57,793 nt of DNA from Lactobacillus johnsonii ATCC 33200. GTDB lineage: Bacteria > Bacillota > Bacilli > Lactobacillales > Lactobacillaceae. Under the pieces are notes generated by a model. It searched no databases. It was not told where the DNA came from and worked only from the letters and a program-made list of their open reading frames with translations. The DNA lies in assembly GCF_000159355.1 (NCBI RefSeq), contig NZ_GG670121.1, positions 1 to 57,793 on the forward strand. The letters run 5' to 3'. The translations under genes and the position numbers were made by a program. Shown piece after piece: positions 8,881 through 17,933 of this stretch. The first letter of the stretch is position 1. The number at the start of each line of letters is the position of its first letter.

Positions 8881-11709
8881 GTGAAAAATTTAAAAGAGAA
8901 AATCAGAAAGTTCCTAACTGCGGGGCCAGAAGTTAAAACACTGCAAAGCGAATCAGATGAAAGCCAGTGGAAATTTTACAGTGGTATCGTCTATTTAACT
9001 TTTCGCCGTGTTTTTCATTATTTTATCTTAATTGCATTTTTCGGTTTATTTTTACTAATTGGTTTTGGCGGCGGTTATGCACTTGGTATTGTTCGTAATC
9101 AACCTATTCCAACTATTAGCGAATTAAATCATCAAATAAATCATGCTCAAAATTCAGCTACACTCTACTATGCTGGTAATAAAAAAATTGCTACTGTTCG
9201 ACCAGATACAGTTACTAAAAAGGCGAGTGAAAGTGAATTAACTCCCCTCGTTAAGAATGCTGTAACAGCCACTGAGGATGAAAACTTTTATATTCATAAG
9301 GGTGTTTTACCTAAGTCTTTAGTTAGAGCTGTACTTTCTGAATTAACAGGTGTTGGTGTGCAGACTGGTGGGTCAACTTTAACTCAGCAGTTGGTTAAGA
9401 TGCAATTCTTAACTAGCCAGACAACTTGGAGAAGAAAAGTGACTGAAATGTTTTATGCTCATAAGATCGAAAAACATTTTTCTAAAGAAGACATTCTCCG
9501 TGCATATTTAAATGCTGCTCCTTATGGTAAAAATAATCGCGGAGAAAATATTGTCGGCATTAAAACTGCTGCTGAAGGTATATTTGGTAAATCAATTTCT
9601 GAACTTAATTTACCGCAAGCTGCTTTTATTGCCGGTCTACCTCAAAGTCCGTCTGTATATACTCCATATCGCTTAAATGGAAAAGTTAAAAGTGATCTTG
9701 ACTTAGTAATGCGGCGAAAAGACATTGTTTTATTCCGTATGTACAGAAATGGCGACATTAGTAAAAAAGCTTATCTTGCAGCTAAAAAATATGATTTGCG
9801 CGCTGACTTCCTTGCTCCTGAAAAAGCACCGAAGCAAAAGAAACAAAGCGGTTATTTATACAATCTAGTAATGAATAAGAGTGCCAGTCTTTTAGCCGAA
9901 AACTTGATTGAACAAGATGGTTTAAAAGTATCTGACGTTAAACAAGATACAAACCGCTATAATCAGTACCTAACTAGTGCAACTGAGCTTTTTCATCAAA
10001 AAGGCTATCACATCAAAACTACAATTAGAAAGCCACTATACCAGACTATGCAACAGGTTGTTAAGCAAAACAAGTATGGTCAAGACCGAACTTCTCGTGA
10101 TTTTGATTCTTCTACTAACAAGTGGGTTAATACCACCGAACACGTGGAAAACGGTAGTGTCGTAATTGATAATGCAACAGGTAAAGTTTTAGCATTTAGC
10201 GGTGGGGTTGACTTTAAAAATTCTCAAATTAACCATGCCTTTGATACTTACCGCTCTCCTGGTTCTTCAATTAAGCCATATTTAGTTTATGGACCAGCTA
10301 TAGAGCATAAGCTTATTTCAAGCCAAACTGCAATTTCTGACTTCCCTACCAGATTTGGTAACTATATTCCAACTGACTATAACTCAACTGTTGAAAACAG
10401 ATTTATTTCAGCTCAGGAAGCTTTAAGTAAGTCTTATAACCTTCCTGCTGTAAATTTATACAGTAAGCTAGTTAACGATAAAAATATCAATCTGCGTCAA
10501 GATATGAAGAAATTAGGCTTAAATTTAAGTAAGAGCGAATTTGAAAACTTAGGATTATCTCTTGGTGGTACTGATTACGGTTTTTCAGTAGCTGATAATG
10601 CTAGTGCCTTTTCTAACTTCTATAACAATGGTAAACGTGCCGATCCATACTATATTGAAGAAATTCAAGATCCATCAGGTCGAGTAATCTATAAGCACAA
10701 ACAAAATCCACAGAAAGTCTTCTCTACAGGCACTTCCTACATTATGCAGAAGATGCTACACCAAGTAGTAACTAAAGGGACAGCTTCAAGCTTAACGGGT
10801 ACCTTGAAGTTTGACTATAAGAACTTAATTGGTAAAACTGGAACCAGTAATGATTATCGTGATATTTGGTTTAATGGATCTACTCCTGGAATTACAATTT
10901 CTAGTTGGATGGGCTATGATAACTTCTACGGTCATTCATACAACTTAGATTCTAATTCTAGTGAGACTAATTTAAATCTATGGGCCAATATTGCTAATGC
11001 ATTATATAAGGAAGATCCATCGATCTTTAAATTAAATGATGCGCCTAGCCGTCCAAGCTCTGTTTATAAAAATAGAGTCTTAACAAGAACAGGAACATTA
11101 CCTGGAACAGTAAGCTACGATGGCGATAATATTAATCTTAGTGGCAAAAAAACTACTGCATTAAGTCTTTCACCAGCACCAAATGCAACTGCTAGATTTG
11201 GTATTGGTGGCTCAACTAAAGACTACAACCTCTTCTATGATTACTTAGAAGGTAAAAATAATGACTATGGTAAAGTCTTAATCTACACTGGTAAGACGAT
11301 TTCTAAGAAAAAGAATATTAATAGTCTCTTTGCTGTAGCTGATGGATCAACTTCAGAAAATGCAAAAAATTATTATGGCAAAAACCATGAAGTTTATCGT
11401 GAATCTAATAATAATTCTTCTTCCTCAACTAATCGGAATGTAGGAGCCAATGATGAACAAGCTAGGAGTACAGGACAAGGTGGAAACAATAATTCTTCCT
11501 CAACTACGAGAAGTACCACTTCTACTCGTGAGTCTCCTTCTTCATCTCAAAATAACAGATCAGAAAGTAGTAACGCTAATGAAGCTAATGAAGCTAATGA
11601 AGTAAATTCAAATATTAGTCCAAGTGAAAGTGCTCCTACTAGCGGATCTGCTAGCACAGAAGCTACTGCAGGTGATACGGCAGCAGATAATGCTCCTACT
11701 GCTCCATAA
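8881..11709 (+). CDS. Class A penicillin-binding protein (PBP1A/2A family)
   Basis: This 942-residue bifunctional peptidoglycan synthase has a cytosolic N-tail, one membrane helix (about 45-70), then a GT51 glycosyltransferase domain (TATEDENFYIHKG, GGSTLTQQLVKMQ). The transpeptidase domain has SPGSSIKPY (catalytic Ser), SYN and KTGTSNDY. The last 110 residues are Ser/Thr/Asn-rich and probably disordered in the wall; they include a run of EAN repeats encoded by a 9-bp tandem repeat. Start is GTG 8881 with AAAGGA upstream. It stands alone between two terminators. Confidence 0.93.
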   Translation: MKNLKEKIRKFLTAGPEVKTLQSESDESQWKFYSGIVYLTFRRVFHYFILIAFFGLFLLIGFGGGYALGIVRNQPIPTISELNHQINHAQNSATLYYAGNKKIATVRPDTVTKKASESELTPLVKNAVTATEDENFYIHKGVLPKSLVRAVLSELTGVGVQTGGSTLTQQLVKMQFLTSQTTWRRKVTEMFYAHKIEKHFSKEDILRAYLNAAPYGKNNRGENIVGIKTAAEGIFGKSISELNLPQAAFIAGLPQSPSVYTPYRLNGKVKSDLDLVMRRKDIVLFRMYRNGDISKKAYLAAKKYDLRADFLAPEKAPKQKKQSGYLYNLVMNKSASLLAENLIEQDGLKVSDVKQDTNRYNQYLTSATELFHQKGYHIKTTIRKPLYQTMQQVVKQNKYGQDRTSRDFDSSTNKWVNTTEHVENGSVVIDNATGKVLAFSGGVDFKNSQINHAFDTYRSPGSSIKPYLVYGPAIEHKLISSQTAISDFPTRFGNYIPTDYNSTVENRFISAQEALSKSYNLPAVNLYSKLVNDKNINLRQDMKKLGLNLSKSEFENLGLSLGGTDYGFSVADNASAFSNFYNNGKRADPYYIEEIQDPSGRVIYKHKQNPQKVFSTGTSYIMQKMLHQVVTKGTASSLTGTLKFDYKNLIGKTGTSNDYRDIWFNGSTPGITISSWMGYDNFYGHSYNLDSNSSETNLNLWANIANALYKEDPSIFKLNDAPSRPSSVYKNRVLTRTGTLPGTVSYDGDNINLSGKKTTALSLSPAPNATARFGIGGSTKDYNLFYDYLEGKNNDYGKVLIYTGKTISKKKNINSLFAVADGSTSENAKNYYGKNHEVYRESNNNSSSSTNRNVGANDEQARSTGQGGNNNSSSTTRSTTSTRESPSSSQNNRSESSNANEANEANEVNSNISPSESAPTSGSASTEATAGDTAADNAPTAP
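11575..11601 (+). repeat. 9-bp tandem repeat inside the PBP gene
   Basis: Three exact copies of GCTAATGAA encode Ala-Asn-Glu in the low-complexity tail. Changes in copy number would stay in frame. Confidence 0.85.
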
Positions 11710-11727
11710 TTAGAAATTTTCATATTA

Positions 11728-11767
11728 AAAAATCCTCTTAGGTTGAATTCAACCTAAGAGGATTTTT
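11728..11767. terminator. Bidirectional terminator between pbp and ccpA
   Basis: A perfect 40-base palindrome centred on GAATTC with A/T tracts on both sides. It can end both the rightward pbp and the leftward ccpA transcripts. Confidence 0.9.
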
Positions 11768-11781
11768 GGTATAACTATACT

Positions 11782-12777
11782 TTATTTAGTAGAACGAGAT
11801 TGCTTTAAAGTATATGGCAAGATAACATGAGCTTCATCTAGTTCTTCGTCACCCATTAATTTAGTTAACATTCTCATTGCAACAGCACCGATATCATAAA
11901 GCGGTTGTTGAACAGTGGTTAATTGTGGACGAACAATTTTAGCCACATTAGTTGAAGCTGCAGAGATAATTTCTAAGTCATCTGGAATGGATACGCCCGC
12001 ATCAACTGCTGCATTAATAATACCTGCTGCAGTTACATCACGAGTAGCAATAATTCCATCTACTTTATCTGCTTTAATTTTTTCGAATAATTCATAGCCA
12101 TCTTCGTAAGTTTTAGCATCTTCATAGATATGAACATTATCTAAATTATGTTCTTCCATAAAATCTTTATAAGCTACAAAGCGATTGTTCTTATTAACAT
12201 AAGCTTTTCCATCATCAACAACTAAAGCAAGATTTTTCTTACCATTCTTTAATAATAAGCCTAAAGCTTCTTTTTCAGCTGCCTTATAGTCAATTGTTAC
12301 GCTAGGAAAATCTTGATTTGCATCAGCAGTACCTGCCAAAACAACTGGTGTATTAGTGCGCTTAAAAATCTCTTGTGCACTTTCACTCATTAAGTTTGAC
12401 ATGTAAATTACACCATCAACTTGCTTATTAAGTAAGTTTTGGATCACTTGATCTTCATTTAACAAAGTATTACCAACGCTAGAAAGTAAGATATTGTACT
12501 TATACATAGTAGCAATATCGTCAATTCCTTTAGATAATTCTGCAAAGTGCATATTCGTTAAATCGGGAACAATCAAACCAACTGTTGTAGTTCTCTTTGA
12601 AGCTAATCCTTGAGCTACAGCATTAGGTTGGTAATGCAAACGATCAATGACAGCTAATACCTTTTCACGTGTTTCTTTACGTACATTATTATTTCCATTT
12701 ACTACTCTTGAAACAGTAGCCATAGAAACTTTTGCTTCACGAGCAACATCATAAATAGTTACTTCTTGTTTTTGCAT
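11782..12777 (-). CDS. ccpA: Catabolite control protein A
   Basis: This LacI/GalR-family global carbon regulator of about 331 residues binds cre sites with HPr-Ser-P. The N-terminal HTH is VTIYDVAREAKVSMATVSRVVNG, followed by the hinge NAVAQGLASKRTTTVGLIVPD and a periplasmic-binding-like core. I chose ATG 12777 (MQKQEVTIYD) over the upstream in-frame ATG because the family starts here and AGGAGTG lies upstream. It is divergent from pepQ with a cre-like site between them, the conserved ccpA/pepQ arrangement of lactic acid bacteria, which suggests autoregulation. Confidence 0.95.
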   Translation of the reverse strand: MQKQEVTIYDVAREAKVSMATVSRVVNGNNNVRKETREKVLAVIDRLHYQPNAVAQGLASKRTTTVGLIVPDLTNMHFAELSKGIDDIATMYKYNILLSSVGNTLLNEDQVIQNLLNKQVDGVIYMSNLMSESAQEIFKRTNTPVVLAGTADANQDFPSVTIDYKAAEKEALGLLLKNGKKNLALVVDDGKAYVNKNNRFVAYKDFMEEHNLDNVHIYEDAKTYEDGYELFEKIKADKVDGIIATRDVTAAGIINAAVDAGVSIPDDLEIISAASTNVAKIVRPQLTTVQQPLYDIGAVAMRMLTKLMGDEELDEAHVILPYTLKQSRSTK

Positions 12778-12836
12778 AAATTTCTCACACTCCTGTAAAA
12801 ACACTCTTTTATAACTTATCAAGAATATCAAGACAT

Positions 12837-12850
12837 TGCAACCGTTTACG
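12837..12850 (-). promoter_or_regulatory. Candidate cre site between ccpA and pepQ
   Basis: On the minus strand CGTAAACGGTTGCA matches the cre consensus TGWAANCGNTNWCA at 12 of 14 positions. It lies in the ccpA 5' region and upstream of pepQ, where a cre is expected from other lactobacilli. Confidence 0.65.
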
Positions 12851-12880
12851 ACTAAAAACTAATTATTTTACCATATTATA

Positions 12881-12889
12881 TGGTATACT
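12881..12889 (+). promoter_or_regulatory. Extended -10 promoter of pepQ
   Basis: TGG followed by TATACT forms an extended -10, 31 bases before ATG 12921. It partly overlaps a 15-base palindrome, ACCATATTATATGGT (12870-12884), of unknown use. Confidence 0.6.
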
Positions 12890-12920
12890 CCCAGTATATG
12901 TTAAAAAAGGAGTTAAAATT

Positions 12921-14027
12921 ATGAACTTAGATAAGTTACAAAATTGGCTAATTTCAACCAATAATGATGTTGCCTACATCTCTGATCCAATTAGTATTAA
13001 TTACTTTACCGGCTACAGTATGGATCCTCATGAAAGAATTTTTGCTTTACTTGCTTTTAAAGATAAGGCAGCCTTTATTTTTGCACCTGAGTTAAACGTT
13101 GAAGAAGCTAAAAATTCGGCCTGGGATGGAGATGTTTATGGCTATCTTGATCACGAAAATCCATGGTCAAAAATCGCTGACTTGGTAAATCAACGTATTG
13201 GTACTCCAAATAATGTTGCTATTGAAAAAGCCCATCTTTCAGTTGATCGCTTAGAAGCATTAAGAATCGCCTTTCCTGATTCTTCATTTACAACTAATGT
13301 ATCCCCATTTGTTGCTGAAGCACGCTTACGTAAAACACCAGAGGAAGTTGAACAATTAAAGGCTGCTGGTGCAGAAGCAGACTTTGCTTTTCAAATTGGC
13401 TTTAATGCACTTAAAAATGGTGTAACTGAACGCTACGTTGCTGGTCAAATTGATTACCAGTTAAAACTTCAAAAAGGTGTAATGCACACTAGTTTTGAAA
13501 CAATCGTTCAAGCTGGTAAAAATGCTGCTAACCCTCATCTTGGTCCAACCATGAATAAAATCGAACCAAATGAATTAGTTCTTTTTGACCTTGGAACAAT
13601 GCATAATGGCTATGCTTCTGACTCAAGTAGAACTGTTGCTTACGGAGAACCAACTGCTAAAGAAAAAGAAATATACGAAGTTGATCGTGAAGCTCAACAA
13701 GCAGCGATTGAAGCCGCAAAGCCTGGTATTACAGCTAGCGAACTTGATGCTGTTGCTAGAGATATCATAACTAAAGCAGGCTATGGTGAATACTTCATCC
13801 ACCGTCTTGGTCATGGTATCGGGATGAACGTTCATGAATTTCCACAAATTATGGAAGGAAATGATGTTGTTCTTGAAGAAGGCATGTGTTTCTCAATTGA
13901 GCCAGGTATTTATATCCCTAACGTAGCTGGTGTTAGAATCGAAGACTGTGGGGTTGTAACAAAGAATGGTTTTGAGACTTTTACTAAAACAAGCAAAGAA
14001 TTGAAATACATTCCCGTTAAAGACTAA
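12921..14027 (+). CDS. pepQ: Xaa-Pro dipeptidase (prolidase) PepQ
   Basis: This 368-residue M24 metallopeptidase splits X-Pro dipeptides in the cytosol. It has a creatinase-like N-domain and a pita-bread catalytic domain. All dinuclear metal ligands are visible: [14 protein letters not shown] (two Asp), [15 protein letters not shown] (His), SIEPGIY (Glu) and RIEDCGVV (Glu). SD AAAGGAG precedes ATG 12921. It is transcribed divergently from ccpA and probably under CcpA control through the shared cre. Confidence 0.95.
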   Translation: MNLDKLQNWLISTNNDVAYISDPISINYFTGYSMDPHERIFALLAFKDKAAFIFAPELNVEEAKNSAWDGDVYGYLDHENPWSKIADLVNQRIGTPNNVAIEKAHLSVDRLEALRIAFPDSSFTTNVSPFVAEARLRKTPEEVEQLKAAGAEADFAFQIGFNALKNGVTERYVAGQIDYQLKLQKGVMHTSFETIVQAGKNAANPHLGPTMNKIEPNELVLFDLGTMHNGYASDSSRTVAYGEPTAKEKEIYEVDREAQQAAIEAAKPGITASELDAVARDIITKAGYGEYFIHRLGHGIGMNVHEFPQIMEGNDVVLEEGMCFSIEPGIYIPNVAGVRIEDCGVVTKNGFETFTKTSKELKYIPVKD

Positions 14028-14040
14028 TTTATACTAAATT

Positions 14041-14076
14041 AACTGGTGATAGATTATCTCTATCACCAGTTTTTTA
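14041..14076 (+). terminator. pepQ terminator
   Basis: AACTGGTGATAGA and TCTATCACCAGTT form a 13-bp perfect stem with a 5-base loop and a T tract. Confidence 0.9.
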
Positions 14077-14077
14077 T

Positions 14078-14110
14078 ACAAAAAAGAACCAAGTGAAAAC
14101 TTGATTCTTT
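14078..14110 (-). terminator. YtxH/DUF948 operon terminator
   Basis: On the minus strand AAAGAATCAAG pairs with CTTGGTTCTTT followed by a T run, immediately left of the YtxH stop. Confidence 0.8.
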
Positions 14111-14118
14111 AATATTAA

Positions 14119-14451
14119 TTAATTTTTTTCAGCGTTATTTAGATCACTAACAGCTTCTTTGTCAGATTTTTCATCTTCACCAAGATCTTTGTTAGTATCA
14201 TCAATTACGATATCATCAAAATCTTTCAATTCTGAATCATCTTCAACTGATTTAGGGAATGAGGCTAATTGATTCTTAATTGCTTCAGTTCCCTTGTCAT
14301 ATTTTTCTTTTAAGTCTTGTAACTTTTCGTTTTCAGCTAGCTTTTTCTTTACATCATCAGTTGTTTCTTCTGGTAATAATAATGAGCCAGCAATCAAGCC
14401 AACACCTAAACCGACAACGCTACCTAATAAAAATCCACCTAATTTACGCAT
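14119..14451 (-). CDS. YtxH domain protein
   Basis: This 110-residue small protein has an N-terminal glycine-rich membrane segment (GGFLLGSVVGLGVGLIAGSLLL, residues 5-26), the hallmark of YtxH. The rest is charged: a Lys/Glu-rich helix, then a very acidic tail. YtxH proteins are envelope-associated with unclear function, some being general-stress genes. It follows the DUF948 gene by 22 bases, the usual pairing in Firmicutes, and SD AAAGGAG precedes the start. Confidence 0.85.
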   Translation of the reverse strand: MRKLGGFLLGSVVGLGVGLIAGSLLLPEETTDDVKKKLAENEKLQDLKEKYDKGTEAIKNQLASFPKSVEDDSELKDFDDIVIDDTNKDLGEDEKSDKEAVSDLNNAEKN

Positions 14452-14473
14452 AATTGTTCTCCTTTAATAAATA

Positions 14474-14905
14474 TTAGTCTTCCCCACGACGACGCTTACG
14501 TCTTGCGAACATTCGACTAACTAGAGATGAAAAGATGCCAATTCCAGCTCCTCTAATACCCATACCAGAGAAGCGCTCAATCATTCTTCTTGATGAAGAA
14601 TTAATATCTGACACACTTTCACCTAAATCTGCAGCTGCTTTTACAACTGGTTCTAATTCAGTTACTTTACCATTTACATCGGCTAGAAGAGCATTACTTT
14701 TTTCTAATAAATCTTCACTTTGTTTCATCAATACTGCAGTCTGCTTAGTTAAGTCATCAACAGCTATATTAACGCTATCCATAGTTGAGTCAACTTTCTT
14801 CATTGTCTTAGTTGCTCTAACAATTAAAGGCAAAGTAAATAAGACTAAGATTAAAAAGGCAACTGCTGCAATCAAGCCAGCTAATGCACCATATGAAATT
14901 GACAT
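14474..14905 (-). CDS. DUF948 domain membrane protein
   Basis: This 143-residue protein has one N-terminal membrane helix (about residues 7-30, GALAGLIAAVAFLILVLFTLPLIV). An amphipathic coiled-coil-like region follows (MKKVDSTMDSVNIAVDDLTKQTAVLMKQSEDLLEKS), then a basic C-terminus (RRKRRRGED). It is typical of DUF948 (YtxG-like) proteins. It is the first gene of a two-gene operon with YtxH and has an SD upstream of 14905. No enzymatic motif is present. Confidence 0.85.
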   Translation of the reverse strand: MSISYGALAGLIAAVAFLILVLFTLPLIVRATKTMKKVDSTMDSVNIAVDDLTKQTAVLMKQSEDLLEKSNALLADVNGKVTELEPVVKAAADLGESVSDINSSSRRMIERFSGMGIRGAGIGIFSSLVSRMFARRKRRRGED

Positions 14906-15027
14906 AATCTATCCTCCATTAATTATTCCTCTCATAAAAAGTCTAGCATTATTCCTCCCTTCAAGCAATGAAATAGTACCTTACTTTTTGATATACTATC
15001 TAAAGAAATTGCTAAGGAGATGATGTT

Positions 15028-15924
15028 TTGAACTGGTCAACGATTTTAAAAGGAACATCTACAACTAAAAAAAATAGTAATGTTGATTCTCTAATTGATT
15101 GGAATAGTGTACTTCATACGCTCTTAAGTCGTGGTACTCAAATTCTAATTACAACTGGAATCTTTTTCTTGATTTGGCGTATAGGTAAACGCTTATTAAC
15201 TCGCTACTTACTGAAAAATCCAAAGTTTCAAGAAAACATGACTGGTCGAAAAAGGACCTTAGCTCAACTTGGTGTTGCTCTTTTTCAATATACAATTCTT
15301 TTGTTTTATTTATACAGTCTTTTAACACTTCTAGGTATTCCAGTTGGCACTCTTATCGCTAGTGTGGGACTTGTTTCTCTTGCTTTAGGGATGGGAGCAC
15401 AAGGCCTAGTAAGTGACGTAATAACGGGAATAAATATTTTCAGTGAGGGCGAATATAACATTGGTGATACTGTCAAGATTGGAACCTATACTGGAACTGT
15501 TCTTTCTTTTACTTTACGTAATACTCGTCTTAAAACTACCAATGGGGCAGTTATTTATATTCCCAATCGCAATATTACTATTGTAGAAAATTTAACTCAT
15601 GGTTCACATTCTGGATGGAGTATGAACATTGATTTGAATTTATCTGTTGATAACGATCTTACAACCGTTAACCATGCAATTAACACAGTAAATGCAGCAC
15701 TCAAAGATAAGTTTAAAAATCAAATTAAAAAGGGACCACAAATTATTGGCATTATCAATCAAACCGGTTCAAGTATTACTTACCAGATTCATTTTCAAGT
15801 AGTGACTAACAGTCAAAGCCAGGTAAAAAATGCTTATCTGGGCGCCTATATCAAAGAGTTTAATCAACAAGATATAAAATTTAGTTCTATACCTACAAAA
15901 CAAGAAAATACTACTACTTCTTAA
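15028..15924 (+). CDS. Small-conductance mechanosensitive channel, MscS family
   Basis: This 298-residue MscS-type osmotic-relief channel has three hydrophobic segments, at about residues 30-55, 75-100 and 105-130. The pore-lining helix and beta domain are recognisable: LALGMGAQGLVSDVITGINIFSEGEYNIGDTVKIG, followed by IPNRNITIVENLTH. The start is TTG 15028, fixed by AAGGAG at 15014-15019 with 8-base spacing; no ATG fits. It is divergent from DUF948 and convergent with ackA. Confidence 0.9.
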   Translation: MNWSTILKGTSTTKKNSNVDSLIDWNSVLHTLLSRGTQILITTGIFFLIWRIGKRLLTRYLLKNPKFQENMTGRKRTLAQLGVALFQYTILLFYLYSLLTLLGIPVGTLIASVGLVSLALGMGAQGLVSDVITGINIFSEGEYNIGDTVKIGTYTGTVLSFTLRNTRLKTTNGAVIYIPNRNITIVENLTHGSHSGWSMNIDLNLSVDNDLTTVNHAINTVNAALKDKFKNQIKKGPQIIGIINQTGSSITYQIHFQVVTNSQSQVKNAYLGAYIKEFNQQDIKFSSIPTKQENTTTS

Positions 15925-15968
15925 AAGATTAAGTAGTTAGACCTTTGTCTAATCCTACTTAATCTTTT
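15924..15968. terminator. Convergent terminator between mscS and ackA
   Basis: A long inverted repeat (AAGATTAAGTAG...CTACTTAATCTT) with an inner TAGAC/GTCTA stem and a T run. It lies between the two convergent stop codons. Confidence 0.85.
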
Positions 15969-15969
15969 T

Positions 15970-17148
15970 TTATTGCAAAACTCGCACTACCTCACGAGCA
16001 ATCATTAATTCTTCGTTGGTAGGAACAATCATTGCTTTTACTTTTGAATTAGGTTTAGAAATAAACTTTTCTCCATCTGTCCGATTAGCTTTAAAATCAG
16101 GATCTAGTCCTAAATATTTTAATGATGCCATCACTCCTGCTCTAATGCCAGGATCATGTTCTCCAATTCCAGCAGTAAATATAATTGCATCAACACCATT
16201 TAATTCAGCTGCATATGCACCAACATACCTAACTACACGATTAATAAATATCTTTCGAGCTAGCTTTGCACGTTTATCTTTGCTCTCAATTAAATCTCTC
16301 ATATCTGAAGATATACCTGAAATCCCCAATAATCCTGATTTATAGTTCAAAACTTTAACAGCTTCATCGATATTCATTCCAGTTTTATGCATTAAACGTT
16401 GTAAGGCAGCTGGGTCAAAGTCACCACTTCTAGTTCCCATTGTTACCCCAGTAAGTGGACTAGTTCCCATTGAAGTATCATAAGATTTTCCATTTTTTAC
16501 TGCGGTAACAGAAGCCCCAGATCCTAAATGACAAACAATCAGATTGACTAAGTTAGGATTCTTATTAAGCATTTTTGCCGCACGTTGTGCCACATAAGAA
16601 ATTGAAATTCCGTGCGCACCATACTTTCTAATACCATATTTTTGATAATACTCATAAGGAATGGAGTAAAGATAATGAATCTGATCTAAAGTTTGATGAT
16701 ATGAAGTATCAAAAACTGCTACTTGAGGTACATTAGGAATGATCCTCATGAATGTCTTAATACCATTTGCTTCTGGAATATTATGCAACGGTGCTAGCTC
16801 TCCCAGATCAAATATTTCCTGTAGTTCCTTTTCTTTAACATGGACGGATTCTTTAAAAATTTCTCCTCCATTTACTACTCTATGACCAACACCACTAATT
16901 TCTCGCAAATCTTCAACTACGTGAAATTTTTTTAAATCCTCAATTAATAATTTAACTGCCTCTTCTTGATTATGAATAGGCAGATTTTTTATATATTCTT
17001 GACCATTACTCAATTTAATTTTAAAGACAGCATTTTCTTTTCCTACTCTATCGGCCATTCCCGAAGCAATTACTTTTTCATTAGGAAAAGAAAATAACTT
17101 ATATTTGAAAGACGAACTTCCAGAATTAATCGCCAGAACTTTTTTCAT
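15970..17148 (-). CDS. ackA: Acetate kinase
   Basis: This 392-residue ASKHA-fold enzyme makes ATP and acetate from acetyl phosphate. N-terminal phosphate-binding NSGSSSFKYKLF is present, with catalytic-region motifs GHRVVNGG, CHLGSGASVTAV and GTRSGDFDP, and the C-terminal adenine loop GIGEHDPGIR. Length is normal for AckA. No pta lies nearby. It is monocistronic, with promoter sequences in the 160-base gap to its right. Confidence 0.95.
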   Translation of the reverse strand: MKKVLAINSGSSSFKYKLFSFPNEKVIASGMADRVGKENAVFKIKLSNGQEYIKNLPIHNQEEAVKLLIEDLKKFHVVEDLREISGVGHRVVNGGEIFKESVHVKEKELQEIFDLGELAPLHNIPEANGIKTFMRIIPNVPQVAVFDTSYHQTLDQIHYLYSIPYEYYQKYGIRKYGAHGISISYVAQRAAKMLNKNPNLVNLIVCHLGSGASVTAVKNGKSYDTSMGTSPLTGVTMGTRSGDFDPAALQRLMHKTGMNIDEAVKVLNYKSGLLGISGISSDMRDLIESKDKRAKLARKIFINRVVRYVGAYAAELNGVDAIIFTAGIGEHDPGIRAGVMASLKYLGLDPDFKANRTDGEKFISKPNSKVKAMIVPTNEELMIAREVVRVLQ

Positions 17149-17252
17149 ATGCTATAACCTCGAAATCTACTTAAACTTATATAACTATTCTTTCATTTTT
17201 AGTATAGCGCTTTCATATATAAATAAAAGATATTATTTAACATATAAATAAC

Positions 17253-17295
17253 AAAAAGACTTAATTCCAATAAAATATCAGAACTAAGTCTTTTA
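17253..17295 (-). terminator. Terminator after the murI/XTPase operon
   Basis: AAAAGACTTA (17254-17263) and TAAGTCTTTT (17285-17294) form a 10-bp stem with a large loop. It lies just left of the XTP pyrophosphatase stop. Confidence 0.7.
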
Positions 17296-17307
17296 AATAA
17301 CTATTAA

Positions 17308-17931
17308 TTATTCATTTTCCATTTTTTTCCACCAAGTTGGTAGCTCAGCAAGTAATTTTCTTAAAGCTTGGCCACGGTGAGAAATAGCATTTTTTTCATC
17401 TACTGTCATTTCAGCAAATGTCTTCCCCTTATCAGGAACAAAGAAAAGTGGATCATAGCCAAAATTACCATCCCCCCGCGGATAAGTCAAAATTTCGCCT
17501 CTAATTTCACCTTGCGTTACTAAATCATCATCAAATCTACCAGGCCAAGAAACTACCATAGTTGTATGAAAGGTAGCTTGTCTTTTCTCTTGAGGAACAC
17601 CACCTAGTTCAGCTAACAATTTTGCATTATTTAAGGCATCATTATGAGCTTCTCCTCCATAGCGAGCAGAATGAACTCCAGGAGCTCCGTTTAATTTATC
17701 AACTGATAAACCTGAATCATCAGCAAGAGTTGGCAAATTACTGAACTCTGCCATTTTATGAGCTTTTAGTTTTGCATTAGCTAAAAATGTTGTCCCAGTT
17801 TCTAAAACATGAGGAGGATCAGTTAGATCCTGATTAGTAATTACATGAATGGGAAAATTTATTTTCTTTAAAGCCTCTTCAACTTCTCTAGCCTTATTTT
17901 TATTGTTAGTTGCAAATAATAAAGTATCCAT
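17308..17931 (-). CDS. XTP/dITP diphosphatase (RdgB/HAM1 family)
   Basis: This 207-residue house-cleaning nucleotide pyrophosphatase hydrolyses XTP, ITP and dITP to keep deaminated purines out of nucleic acids. Family motifs are LLFATNNKNKAREVEEAL at the N-terminus, PTLADDSGLSVDKLNGAPGVHSARYGG in the centre, and FGYDPLFFVPDKGKTFAEM plus ISHRGQAL near the C-terminus. It lies 2 bases downstream of murI, a common Firmicute pairing. Confidence 0.93.
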   Translation of the reverse strand: MDTLLFATNNKNKAREVEEALKKINFPIHVITNQDLTDPPHVLETGTTFLANAKLKAHKMAEFSNLPTLADDSGLSVDKLNGAPGVHSARYGGEAHNDALNNAKLLAELGGVPQEKRQATFHTTMVVSWPGRFDDDLVTQGEIRGEILTYPRGDGNFGYDPLFFVPDKGKTFAEMTVDEKNAISHRGQALRKLLAELPTWWKKMENE

Positions 17932-17933
17932 TT

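Noticed and set aside
14535-15023. 162-residue plus-strand ORF opposite DUF948
   Set aside because: Antisense shadow of a gene with clear family motifs and SD.
16016-16345. 109-residue plus-strand ORF inside ackA
   Set aside because: Shadow of ackA with no SD.
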